DNA of 64,000 nt from WVZH01 sp034430425 (GTDB taxonomy: Bacteria; Chloroflexota; Anaerolineae; Anaerolineales; E44-bin32): contig DAOUEK010000031.1 in NCBI GenBank assembly GCA_034430425.1, forward strand, positions 1-64,000, in the 5' to 3' direction. The notes beneath the pieces were generated by a model. That model saw only the letters and a program-made list of their open reading frames with translations. It had not been told where the DNA came from and ran no database searches. Shown one piece after another: positions 50,324 through 58,000 of this stretch (position 1 is its first letter; each line of letters starts with the position of its first letter). Both the position numbers and the translations under genes were made by a program.

Positions 50324-53300
50324 ATGGTAAGTGACAATTCCGTTCTACGACATGCAATCACACCACTTAGCTTCGATGTTGAATCTAAGGTGCATCGAGA
50401 GCATTTGGTTGATGAAATCCACGCTAATGTACCTCGTAAACTCATCATTATCGCCGCCCCGGCCGGCTATGGGAAAACCACTCTTCTCGCGGATTTTACA
50501 AAGCACACCGAATTGCCCATCTGTTGGGTTCGCCTCTCCGCGGTAGATCAAGACCTGATTCATTTCGCCATGGTGCTTTCCAGCTCGCTGCAACGACGTT
50601 TTCGACGCTTGCAGGGTGTTTTTAATTTTGAAACCCTTTCTCAATACTCGCCTGAGGCACTCGCACGTAGGTTTGTCGAAGTGATCGATGCCAATATCAG
50701 CGAGACGTTCGTCATCGCAATGGATGATGTCCATTGGATCAATAAATCCAAACCGATTGTAGATTTCTTGGACCGGTTCCTGGAAGAACTACCTGAACAG
50801 GTCACTCTGGTTGCCTCTGGGCGAGAAGTCCTCGAAGTATCTTTAGCGCGGTTCATGGCAGAAGGAAACCTGATCGGCTTCGGCCCTCAAGATCTGGCGT
50901 TGTCGAAAGAGGAGGTTATCCAACTTGCACGCGTTCATTCCAGCATCGAGATCAGTGAGGAGGCTGCAGAGCGATTGCAGCATGACACCCGCGGCTGGAT
51001 CACGGGCGTGATTATGTCGGCAGAATTATCGGGTAGAGGATTAAGTGCGTTAAAGACAAGTTCGCGACCGATGGTCTTTGAGTACCTGGCTTCCGTCGTT
51101 CTTAATCGACAACCTGATGATTTGCGTCGGTTTGCTCTGGACACTTCGGTTTTTCCGGTTATGACCGTGGATGGTTGTAATTACTTGTTGCAGCGGGACG
51201 ATAGTGCGAGCATGCTTTCTCGCATCGTAGAAAGGGGTTTGTTCGTCACCGCTACGGAAGAAGGTCCACGAACGTACGAATACCATCCTCAATTTCGTGA
51301 ATTCCTTCTGGAGACTTTACAGGGTGGAGACGCCCTGCGGTACCAGCGGCTACTCATTCGCGCGGCACAATATCTGGCCAATCATGATTCCCCTGAATAT
51401 GCTGTCGAACTCTTCTGTGACGCCGGGGCTGGCAAACGTGCGGCTGAATTGGCTGATCGGAGCGCCGGTGAAATGTATGGCAGCGGCCGCTGGAAGACGC
51501 TGGAGGTTTGGGCGCAACGATTGGAAGAAGTGGGCACACCCGCACTTCGCGTGCTGCTCTACCTTGCAGCGAAATATATCAATCAGGGATTGTTGGAAGA
51601 AGCGCAAGAAATACTCACTGAAGCGAAAAGGATGATTCGCCCAGGATCACCTAAAACCGTCCAGTCATACGCTGAAATTCTTTGTGGTCACATTGCGCTT
51701 CGTCGTGGCTTATTCGATGAAACAATGAAGGCAGTGAATCAAGCAGAAAAGATCTTGAAACCTTCCGGCAGCCGATTGCGAAAAGCACAGTGCTTGCGAT
51801 TGCGTGCACTCGCATCTCATCGACAGGGAAATTTCCTCGCGGCTGAGACATATGCCGACAAAGCAATCGATTTGCTGCACCTTACGGAGAATCGGCTGAC
51901 TTTGGCCAACGTGCTCATTGACTTATCGACCATTCAGATTTCCTTGGGAAAATCATCGCAAGCAAGCAACACAACGCAACGGGCGCATAAAATCTTGCTG
52001 AATGAAGGGGCGCCATTATCTCTGGCGATCTCATTCAACAACCTCGCCTATGATGCCCATCATCGCGGGAACTATGAAGAAGCCATGGAATTGTACAGGG
52101 AGGGTTTGAAAATTGCTCGCCAGGCAGCAAGTCTACCTCATGAAGCGATGGTATTACTCGGGCAGGCAGATCTATTCAATGATCTTGATCTGGCTTTACA
52201 GGCAGCAGAGTTGTATGGTCAGGGTCTGGATATTGCCGTACGGCTTGATGATATTCCGCAAGTATGTTCTGGATGTGTGCAGACGAGTATCCTGCATCGG
52301 AGACGAGGCGGCAGCGGACTGGCGCATGAGTGGCTTCGACGAGCGATTAACCTCAGCAAGACCACAGAATTATCAGCAAATATTGTCGTCCATATCGCCG
52401 CTCTTGAAATCGCAGTAAAACCTCAGCAGGTCATTGATAAACTAAAGGCCTTGATTAGACGGGAACCGAACATTGACGTAGGTGAGAAAACACTGGCACT
52501 TTTCTTCCAAGCGTATGCAGAATTCATCTCTGGGAACAAAGACGCCGCTTCTGACACGCTTATGGGTGCATTGGATTATGCAAACACGAAAGGAACCGAG
52601 CAGTTGCTCTCTGCGGAGTTCGCATTTAATGATACTTTCAGAGAGTTTGCTCGAAACCGTCTTGGGAGTCATCCATCTCTCTCAATCATTTTACGGAGGG
52701 TGGAAATGATGCGGGCTGTTGCGCAACAATATCGGAGTCTTGGTGAAGAGGATGAATCGAGAGGTGTTCCGCTCTCTTTTTCAGCACTTGGAGAATCCAG
52801 TATTCGGAGTAATGAGGCTGTCTTAGCGGAGTTCAAACCACTTGCCCGCGAGGTTTTGTTTTATCTCATTGACCACCAACGCGTGGATCGGGATGTGCTT
52901 CTGGAAACGTTTTGGCAACATCATCCTCCAGGACGTCAGGTGGCGAATCTGCATACAGCCGTCTACAGTTTACGGCGTGAGCTCGGTCGTTCAACCATTT
53001 TGCATGAAGGGTCTGTGTACTTGATTAATCCCGAAGTGCCTATTGACTACGACGTCGCCCAATTTGAGAGGGCGGCTTCTGTGGCAGAGAGTCTGCCGAT
53101 CGGTGACCCTCGCCGTATGTTCGCACTCACGGAAGCAATAAATTCATATACTGGTTATTTCCTGTCGGAATTCGATTCGGATTGGGTTATTGAAAGGCGT
53201 CGGGATTTAGAAATCCAATATTTAGACCTATTGGCGCAGCATGCCGAAGAAGCATTGATTCGTGATCAACCGTTACGGGCAGTTAATACGCTTCGTCAAG

Positions 53301-53482
53301 CTCTGCAAATTGATCCCTATCGGGACGATACCAATTTTCAATTTCTCGAAGCCTTAGGTAGATTGGGACGTAGAGGGGAAATCATCAACCACTATCAGAA
53401 ATATATGAATCTACTCTCGACAGACTTGGGATTAGACCCTCCAAAGCCTATCCGTGATTTGTATCAACGTTTGATCAATTAG
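50324..53482 (+). CDS. Large ATPase/TPR/SARP-like transcriptional regulator (BTAD domain)
   Basis: 1052 residues. N-terminal STAND/AAA ATPase like MalT: Walker A 'APAGYGKTT' (45-53), Walker B 'FVIAMDDVHWI' (about 128-138). A long helical-repeat region (about 390-790) with TPR-like units such as 'NNLAYDAHHRGNYEEAMELY'. The C-terminus has a winged-helix DNA-binding segment (about 850-900, 'NLHTAVYSLRRELG') and a BTAD domain (about 940-1050, 'ALRAVNTLRQALQIDPYRDD' style text reading PLRAVNTLRQALQIDPYRDD). It would bind DNA when an inducer triggers ATP-dependent oligomerisation. Likely controls neighbouring genes. Confidence 0.85.
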   Translation: MVSDNSVLRHAITPLSFDVESKVHREHLVDEIHANVPRKLIIIAAPAGYGKTTLLADFTKHTELPICWVRLSAVDQDLIHFAMVLSSSLQRRFRRLQGVFNFETLSQYSPEALARRFVEVIDANISETFVIAMDDVHWINKSKPIVDFLDRFLEELPEQVTLVASGREVLEVSLARFMAEGNLIGFGPQDLALSKEEVIQLARVHSSIEISEEAAERLQHDTRGWITGVIMSAELSGRGLSALKTSSRPMVFEYLASVVLNRQPDDLRRFALDTSVFPVMTVDGCNYLLQRDDSASMLSRIVERGLFVTATEEGPRTYEYHPQFREFLLETLQGGDALRYQRLLIRAAQYLANHDSPEYAVELFCDAGAGKRAAELADRSAGEMYGSGRWKTLEVWAQRLEEVGTPALRVLLYLAAKYINQGLLEEAQEILTEAKRMIRPGSPKTVQSYAEILCGHIALRRGLFDETMKAVNQAEKILKPSGSRLRKAQCLRLRALASHRQGNFLAAETYADKAIDLLHLTENRLTLANVLIDLSTIQISLGKSSQASNTTQRAHKILLNEGAPLSLAISFNNLAYDAHHRGNYEEAMELYREGLKIARQAASLPHEAMVLLGQADLFNDLDLALQAAELYGQGLDIAVRLDDIPQVCSGCVQTSILHRRRGGSGLAHEWLRRAINLSKTTELSANIVVHIAALEIAVKPQQVIDKLKALIRREPNIDVGEKTLALFFQAYAEFISGNKDAASDTLMGALDYANTKGTEQLLSAEFAFNDTFREFARNRLGSHPSLSIILRRVEMMRAVAQQYRSLGEEDESRGVPLSFSALGESSIRSNEAVLAEFKPLAREVLFYLIDHQRVDRDVLLETFWQHHPPGRQVANLHTAVYSLRRELGRSTILHEGSVYLINPEVPIDYDVAQFERAASVAESLPIGDPRRMFALTEAINSYTGYFLSEFDSDWVIERRRDLEIQYLDLLAQHAEEALIRDQPLRAVNTLRQALQIDPYRDDTNFQFLEALGRLGRRGEIINHYQKYMNLLSTDLGLDPPKPIRDLYQRLIN

Positions 53483-53813
53483 CTTCTTATTCTATAGCTA
53501 TCTGGTGCCAGCATCGTGATAAAAATCTTTGTAATATTCCTCGTGAAACTAAGTATTTTCATACAATCATAGAAACTTCTGCCATTAATTGCGTTGTTCC
53601 AAATAGACATCTCAATGTAATTAAGAACAATGGGGTGGGTTTACCTTCTAATACGGAATCATGAAAGCTGGCCAATGAGTATATGAATCAGCTGTTTCGG
53701 GTTTCATCATTACTGAAGGATGGATATTCCTTTATCACAAACAAGCCTTGTTACGTTGAGAATCCGTTGAGAGCCATGTTGTAGATTAGGAAGGAGAGAG
53801 ATCGTAATTCTTC
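53483..53813. other. AT-rich intergenic region, no gene recognised
   Basis: About 330 bases of lower GC than neighbours. I see no coding frame with a ribosome site. A weak promoter-like TTGAGA (53756-53761) with TGTAGA 18 bases later precedes the small peptide ORF. Confidence 0.5.
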
Positions 53814-53825
53814 AAGGAGGTTGCC

Positions 53826-53873
53826 ATGTTAAAAGTTCGCTGCGCACGCGGTATGGGAATTATTGGACCGTAA
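53826..53873 (+). CDS. 15-residue leader-peptide-like ORF ending Gly-Pro-stop
   Basis: ATG 53826 has a full AAGGAGG five bases upstream, one of the strongest ribosome sites in the window. It encodes MLKVRCARGMGIIGP then TAA. Its 3' half and stop codon sit in a compound hairpin: GGTATGG (53850-53856) pairs with CCATACC (53885-53891), and ATTATT (53859-53864) with AATAAT (53872-53877). An intrinsic terminator follows 44 bases after the stop, ahead of the next gene. That order (strong start, short peptide, Pro-stop, hairpin, terminator, gene) resembles attenuation by ribosome arrest, as in tnaC; a secreted signal peptide or modified peptide is the alternative. Confidence 0.6.
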   Translation: MLKVRCARGMGIIGP

Positions 53874-53916
53874 TAATCGGTTATCCATACCTACCATTTG
53901 AACGTAGATAGACGCC

Positions 53917-53950
53917 AGGCAGCGAGGCAAGGTAACTTGCTGCCTTTTTG
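53917..53950 (+). terminator. Intrinsic terminator between the short peptide ORF and the next gene
   Basis: AGGCAGC (53917-53923) pairs with GCTGCCT (53939-53945); an inner GCAAG/CTTGC stem with GTAA loop is an alternative. TTTTTG follows. Confidence 0.8.
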
Positions 53951-53985
53951 TTTCCAAACCCATTGAAAATTAGGAGGTTGTTCTA

Positions 53986-54276
53986 ATGAGTATGCAAAGC
54001 CTGAATAAACTTGTAGCGCGTTCGATTATCGATCCTGGTATTGTGCAAGCATTCGCTTCCGGCAGTATGTCTGAGATTCTCAATGAGATGGATTTATCTC
54101 CAGAGCTTCGTTCTACTCTCGGTCAACTTGAAGCGACATCGTTTGTTGAATTTGCAATTAAGGCATACCGGATCGTAAAGGCTTCGGAAGCGAGAATGCT
54201 TGAAATCGATTTGCCTTCTCCTATGGTTGGTCTGATTCCAGATCGAGATTGTATTGAGGACAATCAAGCTGCATGA
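53986..54276 (+). CDS. Small helical protein, RiPP-precursor/LigA-like domain
   Basis: 96 residues. 'LNKLVARSIIDPGIVQAFASGSM' (split: LNKLVARSIIDPG, IVQAFASGSM) followed by 'ELRSTLGQLEATSFVEFAIKAYRI' style helices (ELRSTLGQLEATS, FVEFAIKAYRI) resembles the short LigA/Nif11-like helical domains found in peptide-natural-product leader regions and in small standalone proteins. The tail 'LPSPMVGLIPDRD' is Pro-rich, and no Cys/Ser/Thr-rich core peptide is visible apart from one Cys near the end. AGGAGG precedes ATG. Its stop overlaps the next start as ATGA. Function unknown. Confidence 0.65.
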   Translation: MSMQSLNKLVARSIIDPGIVQAFASGSMSEILNEMDLSPELRSTLGQLEATSFVEFAIKAYRIVKASEARMLEIDLPSPMVGLIPDRDCIEDNQAA

Positions 54277-54773
54277 TGACTTGTACGAAGAATGAACGGC
54301 AGTGGTTTCTACAGAACATCGCACAGGGGCTTGTTGATTACCTCAGTGTGATGCGACCGCCTGTGCCTATCGAGGATCTGCTTAAAAATCCTCCCGCGTT
54401 GTATGATTCGGATTTCGGTGTTGTGGAGATGAATTCTGAATTATGGGACGCTACCTTCGCGCGCCTTCCCGATCAGAGTGGTCATGTTTTCGTCCATTCA
54501 GATCTCGATCCAGAAACACGCCGCTTTGCACTTGCACGAGAAACTCTAAGTGCATTAATTACCAGCAAGCACGGACAAAAAATGGGGCTATTTGAATTAG
54601 TTGAGCCTCATCTGCGGGAATCTGCGGAGTTCTTTGCACGAATACTGCTGGCACCACCGCGTTTGTTGTGTCAGTTTTGTGCTGATGAAAAATCCGTGAT
54701 GAAAATTGTAGCAGAGTTTAAAATCCCAATCCATGCAGCTTCAAAACGCTGTGAAGAGTTGAGTATGGCCTAA
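54273..54773 (+). CDS. ImmA/IrrE-like protein lacking the HExxH motif
   Basis: 166 residues. The central and C-terminal parts align by eye with ImmA/IrrE metallopeptidases: 'RRFALARETLSAL' where the family has RRFTIAHELGH, 'ESAEFFARILLAPPRLL' for the AnxFAaeLLMP helix, and 'IVAEFKIPIHAASKRCEEL' for the terminal helix. Both zinc His are lost, so it is presumably a non-catalytic binding protein. Translation is coupled to the 96-residue protein by a four-base overlap. A strong terminator follows. Confidence 0.7.
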   Translation: MMTCTKNERQWFLQNIAQGLVDYLSVMRPPVPIEDLLKNPPALYDSDFGVVEMNSELWDATFARLPDQSGHVFVHSDLDPETRRFALARETLSALITSKHGQKMGLFELVEPHLRESAEFFARILLAPPRLLCQFCADEKSVMKIVAEFKIPIHAASKRCEELSMA

Positions 54774-54807
54774 TACGATCTTTTTTCGATTTTCCTCTTG
54801 TGATTTC

Positions 54808-54832
54808 GAGCCGGTTTAGACCGGCTCTTTTT
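54808..54832 (+). terminator. Intrinsic terminator closing the accessory module
   Basis: GAGCCGGT / ACCGGCTC around TTAG, followed by TTTTTA. Confidence 0.92.
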
Positions 54833-54967
54833 ATCTCCCCGGAAGGCCAGAACGTTCCTTTTTTATTGCTGATCTTATTTCTTTTGCCTGTCGATTGGCA
54901 TCTACCTTGCACAAAATGGCGTGATTAGAGAACCCAGGTATAATCGCATGCTTGAGGAAGATGCCTG

Positions 54968-56890
54968 TTGACGAATAATCACATATCAATGACAGATACA
55001 TCTCCAGGGATACGACGAAGAACATCAAAACCCTGGGTATTCCGATTCTTCTTGCTGATCGCTTCACTAATAGTCGGAGGAATTGGCTGGATAGGGGTTT
55101 GGGTTCAAAATAACGCGCGAGACACACAACTCGATCCGACAGTTATCTCGTTGGCGACTTCGATGGCATTTACCCCGACCCCCAGCCCATCCCTTACCGT
55201 CTCGCCGGTAATGCCCACCAATACACCCGCGCCGACAAGAATTACTTCATTGGGAACGATTATCTACTCAGCGAGAGAGAATGGACGAACGCACTTGTGG
55301 AACTATGTGTCCGGTGATTCGAACGCCACTCAACTAACCGGCGGTCCATGGGACGATCGTGATCCTGCTGTGAGCCCTGATGGGTTGTCGGTTGCCTTTT
55401 CCTCAAGGCGGAATGGATATTGGGATTTATATATCCTGGATTTACAATCCGGTGAAATCAGACAACTATCAAATACCCCGGGTTACGAAGGAAATCCAAC
55501 GTGGTCGCCGGATGGGCATTGGTTAGCATTTGAGGCCTACTACGATGGAAATTTCGATATCTGGATTGTGCCCATCGATCTCGGGCAGGATCCAATCCAG
55601 TTGACCATTCACCCGGGTGCGGACCAAGATCCAAGTTGGGATCCTAGAGGTCGCCGGATAGCCTTCGTTTCCGACCGGGATGGTTCCCCTGATGTATTCC
55701 TGGCCAACCTTGATGAACCGGATGATCGGTTTCGCAACTTAACCAACACCCAATCAATTATGGAAAGGACCCCGGTTTTTAATGCGGATGGGTTTTCATT
55801 AGCTTATAGTGAATCTTTTTCGGGGATTGATGTCGTAAAGGTGTTCGATATGAACGACCTGGATCAAGCTCCCTACGAGGTCGGACAAGGTCGCCATGCA
55901 GCATGGTCTCCTGATAACCACTACATGATCACCGTGTTATGTACGGGGTTGGTTCGACGATTCCATGTGTTTGCTCTGGATCATACAGAAGCAACGGATT
56001 TGCCACTCATACCAGGGATCGATGTGGATGATGTCATGTGGACAGCAGCCGGGATGCCGGGCGAGATTTACACGTCTCAGCGGATTCAACCCACCGATGC
56101 ACCAATCATAGAAGACAAGGCGGATGAATCACAGCAGGACACGACGCGAATGGAATTGGCCGATTTGCCCGGTGTGCGTGCACCTCATCCATCGCTATCT
56201 GATGCGGTCGATCAGGATTTTCTTGCGCTCAGGCAGCGCAGCATTTCGGTTTTGGGATGGGATTTCCTGGAGAGCCTCGATAACGCCTTTGTTGGCCTGA
56301 ATGATCCCATGCCTCCCGGATTTGCATACAACGATTGGTTGTACACCGGACGGGCGTTCACCTTCAACAGCGCAGCGATCAAGGCTGGATGGGTCGAGTT
56401 CATTCGCGAGGATTTTGGTGGTCAAACCTACTGGCGGGTTTTTGTGCTTGCAGCTCTTCAAGACGGCACATTAGGGGAACCATTGCGGGAGCTGCCGTGG
56501 GATTTCAACACACGGAATAACGGAGACCCGGTGGCTTACGATCAAGGTGGATCCTTATTTGATTCTATCCCGCCTGGGTATTACGTCGACTTTACGCAAT
56601 TGGCTTTTGATTACGGTTTCGAACGCCTTCCTGCGCTGCCCAATTGGCGCACCTACAACCATGGAACGCGGTTGAATGAATTCGTCAAGCGCGGGGGTTT
56701 GAGTTGGGCAGATGCGATGCTGGAATTGTATCCCGCCTCCGCGTTGGTCACGCCGACCCCGTTTCAGACCCCAACGAAGACACCGACGAGAACGCCACGT
56801 CCGACGGCAACATCCTGGTATTGGCGCTGGCGCACACCATCTTCAACACCAACTCCGCAGCCGAACTATACGCCTACTGTAACGCCATGA
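54968..56890 (+). CDS. Membrane-anchored TolB-like beta-propeller protein
   Basis: 640 residues from TTG 54968 (GAGGAAG seven bases upstream; ATG 54989 lacks a site). One membrane helix (about 27-47), a Thr/Pro linker (about 68-90), then WD40-like PD40 blades: 'DPAVSPDGLSVAFSSRRNG', 'NPTWSPDGHWLAFEAYYDG', 'DPSWDPRGRRIAFVSDRDG', 'TPVFNADGFSLAYSES'. A C-terminal domain of about 200 residues I do not recognise precedes a Thr/Pro-rich tail with 'TPTKTPTRTPRPT'. It faces outside and may bind wall or polymers. TATAAT is at 54939. It overlaps the M23 gene by four bases. Confidence 0.8.
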   Translation: MTNNHISMTDTSPGIRRRTSKPWVFRFFLLIASLIVGGIGWIGVWVQNNARDTQLDPTVISLATSMAFTPTPSPSLTVSPVMPTNTPAPTRITSLGTIIYSARENGRTHLWNYVSGDSNATQLTGGPWDDRDPAVSPDGLSVAFSSRRNGYWDLYILDLQSGEIRQLSNTPGYEGNPTWSPDGHWLAFEAYYDGNFDIWIVPIDLGQDPIQLTIHPGADQDPSWDPRGRRIAFVSDRDGSPDVFLANLDEPDDRFRNLTNTQSIMERTPVFNADGFSLAYSESFSGIDVVKVFDMNDLDQAPYEVGQGRHAAWSPDNHYMITVLCTGLVRRFHVFALDHTEATDLPLIPGIDVDDVMWTAAGMPGEIYTSQRIQPTDAPIIEDKADESQQDTTRMELADLPGVRAPHPSLSDAVDQDFLALRQRSISVLGWDFLESLDNAFVGLNDPMPPGFAYNDWLYTGRAFTFNSAAIKAGWVEFIREDFGGQTYWRVFVLAALQDGTLGEPLRELPWDFNTRNNGDPVAYDQGGSLFDSIPPGYYVDFTQLAFDYGFERLPALPNWRTYNHGTRLNEFVKRGGLSWADAMLELYPASALVTPTPFQTPTKTPTRTPRPTATSWYWRWRTPSSTPTPQPNYTPTVTP

Positions 56891-57975
56891 AACGCCTGGG
56901 TTTCCTGCTCCTCGCGATTATGCTGCCGGCTGTGATGCTGTTCGCCTGCGGACCTGCAACAGGTGATCGCTCGTCCCAGGCCACAGCTTCGTTCGATGCT
57001 GCTCTATTGCCGTTAGTAACCGCGACTCCAGAGACTGCGCAAATTGCCTTAAATCCGATGCAAGGCGATCCGGCTCGAACACCGTTGCCAGTCATGTTCC
57101 CAACCGTTGCTCCGAGCGAGGAATTGGATTGGCGGCCGCCGCCGTATCCTGCGCCGTGGGCTTTACGTGCGGAAGATCATTATTTCTTCTGGCGTCCCAT
57201 TCCCTCGGGACAGGTGAATTGGCCGCATCCGTTTTACCGCTATGGCAGTTCCTATTTCGGTGAATCTGCTATCCATACCGGTGTGGATCTGGGCGCGGAA
57301 CGCGGTGCTCCTGTGCTTGCCGCAGGATCGGGTGAGGTGGTGTGGGCTGGGTATGGGCTTTATCGAGGGATCGAGGATCCTTCCGATCCATACGGTCTTG
57401 CGGTCGCAATTCGACATGATTTTGGCTATCAAGGTCAGGAACTCTTTACGGTATACGCTCATATGCAGTCGGTGTTTGTATGGGATGGACAATACGTGCA
57501 AGCCGGCGAGCAGCTCGGGACCGTAGGTTCGACCGGCCACTCGGACGGTCCTCACCTGCACTTTGAAGTGCGTCTTGGGGAAAATAGTTATTTCGCAACA
57601 AGAAATCCGGAATTATGGATGGTACCTCCGGAGGGTTGGGCGGTATTGGCAGGGCGAGTTACCGATACTTCCGGGTTCCTGTTGCCAGAGTTCCCCATTG
57701 AAATCCGGTCTCTTGAGACGGATAAAAAATGGGAAGTGTGGACGTACGTTCTGACGACGATTCACCATGATGAATACTATAACGAAAATTTTGTGATCAG
57801 TGATTTGCCAGCAGTGCCCTATAAAATCACGATTGATTTTGCTGGTTTTGAATATGAGGCATATTTAACGCTCTATGCTGGAGAAACCAATTTTATTCTC
57901 TTTCGCGGCCGCAAAGGTTTTGTTGTCCATCCCACACCGACGCCAGTCGACCTGACAACTCCGCCGGATTTATAA
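56887..57975 (+). CDS. M23 (LytM) family metallopeptidase lipoprotein
   Basis: 362 residues. Start 56887 overlaps the preceding stop as ATGA. Lipoprotein signal: 'LLLAIMLPAVMLFACG', with lipid Cys at about residue 21. After a disordered linker comes the LytM fold: 'HTGVDLGAERGAPVLAAGSG' with ligands His and Asp, 'VYAHMQ', and 'DGPHLHFEV' with the HxH pair, so the enzyme looks active on peptidoglycan cross-bridges. A C-terminal beta domain of about 110 residues (carboxypeptidase-regulatory-like) and a Thr/Pro tail follow. The pair with the beta-propeller suggests a joint surface role. Confidence 0.88.
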   Translation: MKRLGFLLLAIMLPAVMLFACGPATGDRSSQATASFDAALLPLVTATPETAQIALNPMQGDPARTPLPVMFPTVAPSEELDWRPPPYPAPWALRAEDHYFFWRPIPSGQVNWPHPFYRYGSSYFGESAIHTGVDLGAERGAPVLAAGSGEVVWAGYGLYRGIEDPSDPYGLAVAIRHDFGYQGQELFTVYAHMQSVFVWDGQYVQAGEQLGTVGSTGHSDGPHLHFEVRLGENSYFATRNPELWMVPPEGWAVLAGRVTDTSGFLLPEFPIEIRSLETDKKWEVWTYVLTTIHHDEYYNENFVISDLPAVPYKITIDFAGFEYEAYLTLYAGETNFILFRGRKGFVVHPTPTPVDLTTPPDL

Positions 57976-58000
57976 TCCCCATTCGCTCGAGGAGGATGAA

